Positions 12,326 to 22,267 of a DNA stretch of 64,000 bases are shown here, piece after piece; position 1 is the stretch's first letter; each line of letters opens with the position of its first letter. This DNA is from Lineus longissimus (lineage: Eukaryota; Nemertea; Pilidiophora; Heteronemertea; Lineidae): positions 5,642,001-5,706,000 of the forward strand of contig NC_088314.1 of the NCBI RefSeq assembly GCF_910592395.1, written 5' to 3'. The position numbers were made by a program, and so were the translations under genes. The notes under the pieces were generated by a model, which was given only the letters and a program-made list of their open reading frames with translations, had not been told where the DNA came from and ran no database searches.

Positions 12326-13326
12326 TATTACTGTAAAGGGGTAAAAGTTAGTTATGAAGGAATAAAAAGTCAGGTATTTGGGAAGCAAAAGTTAATTTCT
12401 TCTGAAAAGGAAATGCAACATTAAAGGTTGGGTTGGTCCGTTGTCTATCTTGCTGTAACAGGGCAAAGCTAAACAAAGTTCATATTATAGATATACAGTT
12501 GTCAAAATCCTCGGGGTCCGGTTCCAGTCTGTTTGCAATAACGAGTGAAAATTTAAGATTAAATGCATTAAATGCTATGAATCGACTGATATTGCAAAGT
12601 ATTGTACTATACTCTGCCAAAATTGAAATGATGCACACAAATATTGTCCTATTACTAATTAGTTTATAAAATGTCTTTCAAAACAGTTAATATAAATGAC
12701 TATCAAAAAGTTTACAAATGTCTCTCAAAAGTTTATAAAATGTCTTTCAAAAAGTTGATAAAATGTCTCTTTTAAAACTGCAACGCTGGATCAGCTGGAG
12801 CCTGGAACGGTATCGGATCTCGAGTAGACATCAGGGCGAATTGAAGAGTATTCTGGCTGCTGGGCACATCATCCGTGAACGTTATAGCACATGTCATGAT
12901 GTAGAAGTTGAATAGTTCGGTACACACAGAGATAGACGTGTACTATGCGTACTGACGAAGACGGTGTCCGTCAATCGATTAAAAAATGCTGCGCTCACAC
13001 TCACAGTGATTCATGGCGATCACAGTGATTTATAACAAAAGTGACGATATATAAATATAATGAAATTCGCACTTACGTCACGAACAGTTTAGAAAAAAAT
13101 TCACGATTTTATAAATATTATATTGACAAACGAACGTCACTATTCTGCCTCCCGATGAAATGAGCGAGTTAGAAATCACGTAGGTGTACACGTAATGTAC
13201 ATAATGGACTGCAGTAGCACTAGCACGTGGCGTGAAAAACGGAGTCCTCGGTTAATAGAATCTGCTCCAAGACTGAAACGCATCCGGACTCACTGTCACG
13301 AATTGAAGGTCCTGGGAAGGTCGCCA
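12326..13326 (-). other. Retrotransposon 5' leader
   Basis: About 1 kb lies between the 5' LTR and the gag ATG. It includes imperfect direct repeats of about 28 bp around AAAATGTCTTTCAAAAAGTT at roughly 12665-12775. It has no coding frame of note. It probably carries packaging signals and may act in translation control, but this is inference. Confidence 0.7.
13309..13326 (-). promoter_or_regulatory. Primer-binding site
   Basis: On the minus strand the 5' LTR end ACAACA is followed at once by TGGCGACCTTCCCAGGAC. TGG at this position is complementary to a tRNA 3' CCA end, as expected for minus-strand priming. The primer would be a tRNA ending in GGTCGCCA. I cannot say which isoacceptor. Confidence 0.75.
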
Positions 13327-13516
13327 TGTTGTATTTGCACAGGTTACAAACGTAATAAGTCCTGAATTTGCCTTCTAACGTCCGGATCCTTTATTCTAAC
13401 ACTGCTTCACAAAATTATACACACCAAAGTCATAATTGATAAAATAGTTCGTCGGGATGACGATTCGTGCACGTGATTATAAAATACTCGGGAGACTGGA
13501 ATAACTCTCTATCGCT

Positions 13517-13547
<31 letters not shown>

Positions 13548-13819
13548 GCCGAGAGCGTGCGGACAGCTGTTTTGTATTCACGCGCAGCTTTGTCTGCACC
13601 AATCAGGGGGCAACGTTGATGCGTCTCCATCCAATGAGGAGCCGCATCAATGCTGACGTAATTGATCACGCTGGGGAGAATGGAGGATTAAAAGTAGACC
13701 GTGGGAATTTTCACAGGTATCTTATCTGAACCCAATTCCAATAATCTCGCACACTTAATTCCAAGAATTACACATTACAGTGCTACTCATAAGAAAGGTT
13801 TTACAATTACTATACAACA
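13327..13819 (-). repeat. 5' LTR (in element orientation)
   Basis: This 493-bp repeat appears identical to 4767-5259. Minus-strand promoter features in order are a CRE-like TGACGTAA (plus strand 13654-13661), two CCAAT boxes (13631-13635 and 13599-13603), a GA-repeat tract, and a TATA-like TATTTTATAAT (13476-13486). An AATAAA signal follows (13390-13395). By position I infer U3 from 13819 to about 13446, a short R, then U5 to 13327. Confidence 0.95.
13476..13661 (-). promoter_or_regulatory. LTR promoter elements
   Basis: A CRE-like site, two CCAAT boxes and a TATA-like box lie in order on the minus strand. This arrangement resembles a compact RNA polymerase II promoter. The assignment rests on motif matches only. 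Confidence 0.55.
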
Positions 13820-13823
13820 ATAA
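13820..13823. repeat. Target-site duplication, right copy (ATAA)
   Basis: This is the right-hand partner of the ATAA at 4763-4766 flanking the LTR element. Confidence 0.85.
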
Positions 13824-15165
13824 ATCCTGTTTGTAATTTTATAAATCAGTTGCTCATTAAGGGCTTACGAAGGTTTTGATGGCTTACTGGCTTATCTGCA
13901 TACCAGTAAATATGTGCAGATTCATTTCTTGCTTTGAAGCAATATCGTTGCTACACTCCTAAGCAGTGGCAATATTCAGGTCTATTCTGCCTCGCGGGCA
14001 AATCTGCATACCAGTAATTATGTGCAGACTTGGCTCTTCCAGAGATTGTAGGACTGGGTCCATTGAATGTAACAAAAATAATCGATGCCTATTTACAAAT
14101 GAAATGAAGAGTCTGCATTTTGGTGCAACTCCATATAACTGTCAGGTGATTTCGCTCTGAACTTGTGACACTCTGATCGGTCTGAAATAATCATTATCCA
14201 GCCCCTCTGGGAAAAATTTGCAGCCAGATTGCACCATTGCCTGTTACCGTCTGAGAGATGGCGATGTCAGGGGTTCATGACGGTGGTTAAACCTATTGCG
14301 AATGGGCAGCACAATTGGGTGTAGGATATTCATAAACCATTGCACACTCCTGAATCTGCGGTGGGTTGGTACCCCACGCTACGTAAGGAGTAGGTTTGTG
14401 GGTAACACTTGGTCCACGTGAATGGGTCGTGCCTTAAAAATGATGAGAAGTTGCGAATTGACGCCCTGTGAAGTGTCCTTCGACCAGCTAGTGCTAATCC
14501 GGTCACTGTCTCCAGGTCACCATGCCTCGGTCAATGAGCGGGCGAAGCACCCAATGGCTCCGTCAGGAGTACATCGTCAACTTCAGCCCGTAGACAAACC
14601 GGTACGCGCACAAATATCTTAGCTGAGAGTGGGGGACATCAGTAAAGTGCTTCTCATCGGGGTAATACAGTACCACTGTATACAATGACCCCATTTTTTG
14701 TTGGATTCATTTCCACTGAGGAGTGGTCGATAATGAGAGTTTCGGGCCAGTCTGATTGTCACCAGTCCAGAGGGAAAATACCTGATAGTTATGTGGCTTT
14801 CCCGCAAACTGTATACGCTTTCATGTCAATTGTAAATTAGTGTTGCTCGGTAGTGTTCAGGGTCTTTTTGTCGAACAGACACATCTGCATACCAGTAATT
14901 ATGTGCAAACATCATTTTTGCTTTGAAGCAATATTGTTGCTACACTCCTAAAGCAGTGGCTGTCTTCAGGTCTTTTCTGCCTCGCTGGCAAATCTGCATA
15001 TCAGTAATTACATGCAGACTTAAGTTTTGCTTTGAAGCAATATCAGTGCTACACTTGTGAAGTAGTGGCAGTGTTAAGGTCTTGTCTGCCTCGCTGACAT
15101 ATCTGCATACCAGTAGTTATGTGCAGACTTCGCTCTTTCTTTGGAGCAGTACAGTTGTAAGATAA
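13824..15165. repeat. Tandem repeat unit B, about 1.34 kb
   Basis: It is nearly identical to 3532-4766 but 107 bp longer, because it has three 109-bp monomers (starting near 14885, 14994 and 15103) where unit A has two. Each monomer begins with CTGCATACCAG, which can pair with TATGTGCAG a few bases later, and includes TTGCTT-TG-AAGCAA, another short foldback. I see no coding function. Confidence 0.8.
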
Positions 15166-15440
15166 ATCCTGTTTGTAATTTTATAAATTAGTTGCTCATT
15201 ATGGGCTTGCGAAGGTTTTGATGCCTTGCTGGCATATCTGCATACCAGTAAATATGTGCAGATTCATTTCTTGCTTTGAAGCAATATTGTTGTTACACTC
15301 CTAAAGCAGTGGCAATGTTCAGGTCTGTTCTGCCTCGCGGGCAAATCTGCATTATACCAGTGTGATTATCACCAGTCCAGAGGGAAAATACCTGATAATT
15401 ATGTGGCGTTCCTTCAAACTGTTTACTCTTTCGGGTCATT
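15166..15440. repeat. Tandem repeat unit C, internally deleted
   Basis: It starts like units A and B (AATCCTGTTTGTAA). After about 185 bp it jumps to sequence matching the late part of unit B near 14755-14805. It is a truncated third copy, with the central hairpin-rich core missing. Confidence 0.7.
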
Positions 15441-15644
15441 GATGAATTTGTGTTGCTCATTTTACCTTGCATCTCATGGGTAGAAAGAACTGTCGGGTGG
15501 AGTCCTGATGCTCCTTGATGTTAGTCCTGGACTGGAGATCATAATCATTGGTCAGTTCCGTGATTCCTTTTTACCACGAGCGGGCCCATTTAGGCCTAAA
15601 ACCTGCCATTGTTGTAAATTTCAATTAAGAATAAAATTGTAAAC

Positions 15645-16236
15645 TACCGTATTTTGCTGCGTATAAAGCGCAGCTTTTTGACCCAAGAAAGCCCTAAAAT
15701 CGGGGGGTGCGCGTTATACGAAGGTGCGTGTTATCTATGGCCTAGCCCTAGGAAGCCACCGAATGATTACAAGATTTTTTCCATCAACTCATTTCTTTTG
15801 ACGGCTTTTTTGGCTCTCAACCAAGTCGGCGCATTTTATATTTTTATTTTGCACGAAAGAAAAATCGGGAATATCGATGCACTTTGCATAGTTCACCGAT
15901 GCTAACTCGCCTGTTCTGTACGCAATACATATTAGTATCCTCATTATCATTTCAGTTACTTCTATAAATGTTTTTGAGGGTCCTTAGCGGCAATATTCAG
16001 AGCGTAGATGCGAGATAAATCCAAATCGATAAATCAGCTGATCGTGTGCCGCCATGATTTAACATCAAAGCGAGGCTTTTACGAAGGAAAGATAGGCAGG
16101 GGGCATCTCAGAATATATGCAGAAGTAAAATGTACTGCGTGTTATACGTAGGTGCGCCTTATGTCTGGATTTTGTCTACGGACTCAATGGGTGCGCTTTA
16201 TACCCCGGTGCGTTTTATACGCAGCAAAATACGGTA
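15645..16236. mobile_element. Short inverted-repeat DNA element (MITE-like)
   Basis: The ends are exact inverted repeats for more than 20 bp: TACCGTATTTTGCTGCGTAT at the left and its complement at the right. The terminal TA at each side may be a TA target duplication. Inside, GGTGCG..TTATA motifs recur near both ends. The interior has no transposase frame, so the element is non-autonomous. The superfamily is uncertain; a TA target would suit Tc1/mariner-like mobilisation. Confidence 0.8.
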
Positions 16237-17397
16237 AGTGTTATTTTGTTTGCTTTAGTGTTTATGGCGGTACATTGTTAGATTAGAGCTGAATCAACTA
16301 GTAATGCTTTGAAAAAAGTAGCATTTCAAGAATCTACAGAGATGTTTCTTTCATGCCTGGAAAATGTGGTCCTGTATTGTTCATGCATAGGTGTCTGAAT
16401 TTCACCACTCAAGTTTGGTTTGGTCCGATGGCATGACAGGGACAATGTCACAACCTGTAATGGACACTAGTAAATCAGATTCAAATTCATTTTGGGGTGT
16501 GATGTGTGATTTGCACAGAGTATATGCCATGGGGACAACGTCACAACCGGTCATTGTGGCCTAGCTGTCTGACAATGTCCAAAGTGAAATTTAATCTTTA
16601 CCCCATCCCTGGAATGCACATACTAGATAAGTAGTCCTCTCTGTTCACCATGCTCCAAACAGGTTGGTAGGGACAAAGTCACAACCTATTGTTAGCCAAT
16701 GCACAAGCTGGTGTTGAAAGGTTGTGACATTGTCCCTTGGAGGAAAGTGAAGCCCTCAGTGACTTTTTATACAGTAGAAGAGCTAGTAAATCCATTTGCT
16801 AGGAGTGCTTAATTCTAGTTATTAGCTTCAGATGCCCCATTTAAACTCCAGATGCAATGTCCAGGCCTTGTCTTATCGCCTGGTACATGGAGGAAGAACA
16901 ATTAGGCTGACGAAAGGGACTGTATCGGAGTCCGTAGCTTTCTTTGGCTCTGGAGTGGCAAGTACAGCAATGGATTGGCGAACAAAAATAATTAACTATT
17001 AAATATTATTGACACTTGGGACTGACAAGTGCTGTCCTAAAGGTGTCCTGATTAGAGTGGTCAAATTTAATGGAAACTACAACTTTGGGACTTAAACTAG
17101 TGTTCTTAATAAAAAGGTGTTTGCTGAGGTTGGTTTCACTGTCAAAAAGTCTTACCGCAATTGCTTGAAGGTAGGCCTTGGTTCCAGTCCATCATCACAA
17201 CCGTCATCAAGTTTTAAAATCTTTGTCCAAGACATGAAGAAAATGAACAAAAATGGTAATCTGTCAAGGTTATTGCAAGACTAGTACATGGAAATACAGC
17301 GAAAGGGCCCCACCCTGTGTATAAAAAAATCTATTCACGCAACAATATCATGAAAAGGCCTAGAAACATGATCAATTTCATAGGAGTGACTTATGCG
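16237..17397. other. Non-coding region with a recurring 17-bp motif
   Basis: No supported gene lies here. The motif GGGACAANGTCACAACC occurs directly at 16439, 16532 and 16670 and inverted at 16720. Otherwise the sequence looks unique. Confidence 0.5.
16439..16736. repeat. Four copies of a 17-bp motif (three direct, one inverted)
   Basis: GGGACAATGTCACAACC is at 16439-16455, GGGACAACGTCACAACC at 16532-16548 and GGGACAAAGTCACAACC at 16670-16686. The reverse complement of the first form lies at 16720-16736. Only the eighth base varies. The flanks are not alike, so these are short conserved motifs rather than one long repeat. Confidence 0.75.
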
Positions 17398-17487
17398 ACA
17401 GTGGTGCTATCTAGCGGTAGAAAGTGGAACTGAGAGTTTTGGAAGAAAATTTCAGTTCTATTTTCTGCCGCGAGACAGCGCCACTGT
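17398..17487. repeat. 90-bp foldback hairpin
   Basis: Two 36-nt arms (17398-17433 and 17452-17487) are inverted repeats with 6 differences, around an 18-nt loop. Most of the differences give G-U pairs in one RNA orientation. Arm ends read ACAGTGG and CCACTGT. It may be a small MITE or the hairpin of a small RNA. Confidence 0.7.
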
Positions 17488-17975
17488 AGCCCACGCTAAT
17501 TTCTTACTGTGTGTCCTGTAATGGATTGGTTTTCAGGTACGGTTTTCATGCCTTTGGAAGGTAATCAGTATCAAACTAAAGGAATTTGATAGAAATAATG
17601 ACTTGCTTTAGTTGTCAAAGCCATCTTCCCACACAAACGACAGTAGATATGATTCTTTGATGGGATCAACGACTGGACGAGAGTTTCACCAGTGGCATCC
17701 TCAGTGGCTTGTTCGGTGCACCCCTCTTTTGACCTTGTCAGTTGCTTAATCTAGTAGGCCTTCCTTGTACCCTCCAATTGAATATAGGTGCAGTCACTGA
17801 TCTTCAAACGCTTAGATTTAACAACATAAGTATTTTCAATCAACTTACACCTACATTCAATTTGAACAAGAAGCTGTACAAAAAGATCTGGGGTAAAATT
17901 TTCGGAGGCCCAGTTTCTTTTGCAAATGTAGGAAGAAATTTAAGGAAACAATTACTTTACATGGTGTAGGTTATT

Positions 17976-18101
17976 ACAGTCCAAATCACAATTGACATCC
18001 ATCCTGCTTCGCGTCAGTGACACGCAACGTATGCAGGATGTAACGCGCCAATGATGTACCAGTGACAAAATTTACAGGATATCAATTGAGATTTGGACTG
18101 T
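17976..18101. mobile_element. 126-bp MITE with ATT target duplication
   Basis: Terminal inverted repeats of about 25 bp (ACAGTCCAAATC at the left, GATTTGGACTGT at the right) bound the element. ATT flanks both ends (17973-17975 and 18102-18104) as a likely 3-bp target duplication. There is no coding content. The 3-bp AT-rich target is reminiscent of PIF/Harbinger-type elements, which is inference. Confidence 0.75.
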
Positions 18102-18535
18102 ATTTCCCAGGATCAAGCAGCCACAAATGTAAAATTGCTTGGCATCCAGATCTCAGTAAAAAATGAAGAAAACATATTACTCTCATTATTATATGATTAC
18201 GAAATATATCTTCAAATCATAATAGAATTAACAACAATCAATACCAATAATCCATAAAGAACTATTCATTCTTTAACCGAATTGAAATAAAGCTACAGAT
18301 AAAAACGAAATGTTTCTTTCAAAATTTTTACCATTGACACTACAAAGGTATCACACCGGCAGATAGGGTTTAAAGGGACTGTATAGGCATCTGCTAGATA
18401 GGCAAGATAAATAAAGTTACACAAAGTCGCCAATAGGGGTCTCTCACATTGAACAGAACGACCAAACTATTCACGCTTGTATGAGAGTTATATCTAGTGT
18501 TGAATCTTACCCGACCTAATGCCCTTACTTCAGAT

Positions 18536-21500
18536 TCATGTAATTTTGTTAAGAATGTCTAAGTGAAACTTGTCAAGCGGATAATAGCATGTAATGACTG
18601 TTCTCGAGTTGAATGTCTTCCCATTCAGGCACTTCCAGGCAGCCATGCAATCTCTGGTCCTAACAAAGCAGACAAACACCTGAAAGAATCATGAACCAAT
18701 AAGACATTAGAACATTGCATCGTCAGGTCTACATCTACTCTCTCACAACTTGCAGTCAGATGTGTGATATGACACAGCACCTGACACCAAAGTATTTATT
18801 GGTTGGTTGTCTTGAAATCAATTTAATGTGTATTTCTTATTAGTTGTATCAGTCACGTATTCATTATGGTAATTAACAAAAGGTTTCACACAAAAATTGT
18901 TTACAGTAGTGATTTTGTTGCATTCTCATCAAGGGAAACATACCTTAGATTTTTCCGGGCCAGCTTTGCAAAGGACACATTTCTTGACTTCACCATACTT
19001 CTCACACTCTTCCTTTATATCATCCTCAATATCTAACATGAAGAAGATAATAAACTAATAATCAATTGAAAACTACTGAGAAAATAACAAGAGAGACAGC
19101 AACAATGTTTACATTCTATTGTATTCCGGTATACATGTAAAGACAATCCTACACATTTCCTGCAGCAATGCAGAAGTATACCAGTGGTGGGTCTGGAAAT
19201 ATTTTCCGATTACTACAGGCAAACAGTACCAATGATCTGTACGTGTATACTATGTACAGGCAAGTATTGATTAATCTATACTTGATACCGGCATTTTTGG
19301 ACAGCCTCCTCAAAAATGTTAATGTTAATGATATAGATGTATCAAATTCTGTACCTGAAGGTTCATCTTCACTCTCCAAATCACCATCGTCCACCATATT
19401 CAGAAGACACAGGACTGGACTTGGCAGAAGCAGCATATCTCTGTAACTAGGAGCTGAAAACAAAGTACCTATTATTGTTATCTTTTCGCTTTATTTCTTC
19501 CTCACTTTATTTAAGTTCAAACAGTTTCATTTGAGAATAAGAAGTTAAAAAAACTCTGTCTTCTTTTTGATTCATTACCAACTGAGCTTCTAATGAAATA
19601 GCAGCCTGGACGAAGTATGGTTCAGTCATTGATACTGATGGAATAGGAACCTGGATGGTTCAGTCATTATAACTGGATGGTTGCTGAGGCTTAACAGAAG
19701 TAAGAAAGTACAAGTAAAACACTTACTCAGGTAGTGGTGGAAGAATGGGTGGCTTATGGCTGCAGCCACCGAAATTCTTTCAGTAGAATGGCAAGATAAG
19801 CATCTGAAAAGAATAGGAAGATACATCTACATCAGTTATGATGATAATAAGTAACAGACAAATCTACGCCAAAATGGACTGGAAGTATAATTAGCCTTTA
19901 AAACCAGTCCTCCAAATGACAATCATGTATGTTAATTTACCAGTTTTTACCAGGTACTCACACAAATCTTTTCACATAAACGTCAGCCATCGGAAAACAG
20001 TAGAAGTAAACATTCCAAGAACTCACCTTTGAACAAGATTCTTGAGATCGCCAACCACACTGCTTTTCTGTTCTACATCTCTGTCTTCTTCACGAACTCT
20101 GATCAATCTACCAGCATCCACCGAAACTTTACATGCCATCTGTAAGCTGTGACCCAGACAGTTCTCACATTTTGGTTTCCCACTGAAAGGAAGTCCCTGT
20201 CCGCCTAAGAACATCTTGAGAATAACACATCCTACACTCCAGATATCAATAGCGCAGCTGAGATGGCGACCACATGTAACACAATTACAAACAGTCCTTG
20301 CAACCCTGGTTAGTTCAGTAAGTGCAGAATAATCATTACTCGGTGTTACAAACAGGTTACTGTAATCCACATTTGCCATCATCTTGGAGTCTGTGGTAGA
20401 TTTGTTATTTTCTTGAGAAAGGATATCCTCGAAACCAACAGACTGAAATCCCATTTCAGCACTTGGAAAATATTGTTTTAAGTGCATATAAGTACCATAT
20501 CTACTACATGTACTAGCACCTTGATTAAGAGAATACCGTTTCGTGTCTGTCACACCACTAGAAGACGCTGCCTGTTCAGGCCTGTGGTGAACCACCCCAC
20601 GGCGGTTTGACACATTCTTATTACTTGAAGTATTTAGACTAGGAAGGCCTGGTTGATGTTCAAATTTATCAGGTTCAGTGAGTTTATGATGATGATCAGG
20701 ATAAGAATCTTTATCATTTGTTTGATTTTGACCAGACTCACAATTGTTCGCCTCACTGATATTCCTGTATGAAGTGTTAGCTCCAGCAACACCCATTGAT
20801 GAAGCACTCGGTTTATGATGAACAATGCCCCTGTTCCTCCTCATTTTCACAGTTCCTGAGGTCCCACTTTGGCCCTCGGCATGAGAGTCTTTACAATGGT
20901 CACTTTTAACGCCACTCACCACTATATTGCTGTTGGAATTTCTTGGCATAATTGCAGGATCTAAATCAATTATTCCATGAATAGCACCAGCTCCTGCACT
21001 CTTTACTTCACAAGCTTCCATAGTCTGACCAGCTGTTGTCTGAGATTCAACATTGCAAGCACCAACAATGTTACCAGATTCTGGGGCACGATAATGTGTA
21101 CTTTGCACTGCTCCTTTCACCTGAAATGAAAAACCTGATATTGAGTACATGTACTTGTCTATTTCATCTACATCCCAACTATTTTTAAAATCAACTACCA
21201 AAATCTGACTACCATTTTTGCAATTGCAGAAGTTACAATGATTAAATCCAAATTTCACTTGGAAATGGGTCACACTTTATATCTTGACTAACCCTGAAAT
21301 CTCTCCAGCAAAATTGATGACCCAGTCGACAAATAGTTTGGTTCCATCATTATTGAATATCCTGAGTTTTCGAACTACTCTCTAAATACGATAAAACTAT
21401 CATACCTTATCCTGAATGTGAAAGGTGAGGCCGTAATCGATGAGCTTGGCACAATACTCCTTTGGACACCAATGGATATTGCCTGGTTTGATATCAGCAT

Positions 21501-22267
21501 GCACAAAGCCACGAGTATGGAGAATCTCTAGACCTCTAGAAATACAAGCAATTCATTTTTATATTACAAGTGACTACAATCACTATCATAACTCAATGTC
21601 CAGATTGTTTGGGGTTTTGGACCACAAACAGCTAGTCAGTAGCAGGACCACTGTTTATATTCACATGTATTCTGACGAGAGACAACTGTAATATGATTCT
21701 AGAAAGATAAAATCTTGCTAGAAATCATTAACCTCACCTAAAGATATCCAACAATAGCTTTTGTATCATCCACAAAGACATCTTCTCATCCACGTGGTGG
21801 GCTAAAAGTATCTGCAAACTGTCTCCAAGCAGTTCGCACACCAACACCTCACTTTGATTATGACGAAATTCATCAAACTTCTTAACTGAAAATAAAAGGA
21901 CATGAATATTACCTAGCATAGATCAAATGTAGTGTGTAATTTCCCCAACTGATAATCCTGACCCAAATTCTATTAAATTGCTGCTCTTGTGTATCGTACC
22001 TAGGAATTTTGATCCTCCAGTTCCTCGATGCAGGATATCCAACAGCCTTGCCTCCCTTTGACATGCTGCCGAATAATTCAGTTGAGGGTTAAAGACTTTC
22101 ACAGCGGAATGGATGTCCTCTCCCATCAAGGTACCACTGTAAGCTACACAACATTGCCCCTGTCCAATTTTGTCCCCGACTTTCCATATTCGTCCTTGCG
22201 ATCCCTTTAGTTGAGTTCCAGGGATCAACTGTGCAACAGCATCTTTTCTACCAACTTGGGTTGCCAT
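18536..22267 (-). CDS. UHMK1: UHMK1/KIS-type kinase with large kinase-domain insertion
   Basis: The eight coding exons are 22000-22267, 21738-21885, 21406-21535, 20027-21120, 19727-19803, 19355-19453, 18944-19032 and 18536-18679. All junctions are GT-AG, phases agree, and the sum is 682 residues. Visible kinase features are the glycine loop IGQGQCCV (34-41), AVK lysine 57, VHADIKPGN with Asp153, DYG 172-174, APE 194-196 and DIWSVG from 474. HAD in place of HRD is the KIS signature. The C-terminal portion (about 590-682) matches the KIS linker (LLLPSPVLCLLN) and its U2AF-homology RRM-like domain. KIS family members phosphorylate splicing factor SF1 and other nuclear or cytoplasmic targets. Vertebrate KIS has about 419 residues; the excess here is an insertion between APE and DIWSVG, all inside exon 4. 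Start chosen at the first in-frame ATG, 22267. Confidence 0.93.
20252..21078 (-). other. About 276-residue spacer inside the KIS kinase domain
   Basis: It lies between the APE motif (subdomain VIII) and DIWSVG (subdomain IX), where vertebrate KIS has about 22 residues. It is hydrophilic, Ser/Asn/Gly-rich, and carries a repeated motif of the form RG(I/V)VHH(K/R)P followed by Ser-rich sequence. It is in frame with conserved kinase sequence on both sides within one exon and holds no GT-AG pair that I recognised as an intron. Confidence 0.8.

Larger units (their letters stand above)
4767..13819 (-). mobile_element. Intact Ty3/Gypsy-type LTR retrotransposon
   Basis: This 9,053-bp element lies on the minus strand. 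It has 493-bp LTRs at both ends, beginning TGTTGTAT and ending ATACAACA on the plus strand, which is an exact 8-bp inverted repeat. It carries a primer-binding site next to the 5' LTR (right end), gag, then pol in the order protease, reverse transcriptase, RNase H, integrase. That order is diagnostic of Ty3/Gypsy (Metaviridae) rather than Copia. No envelope gene is visible. The two LTRs look identical on reading, including the TC microsatellite length, and no stop interrupts gag or pol. I infer recent insertion and possible activity. Confidence 0.95.

Noticed and set aside
3532-15440. CRISPR-like or snRNA gene cluster
   Set aside because: The repeats are long head-to-tail satellite units with no short spacer structure, and comparison from memory with U1, U2, U4, U5, U6 and 5S motifs found none.
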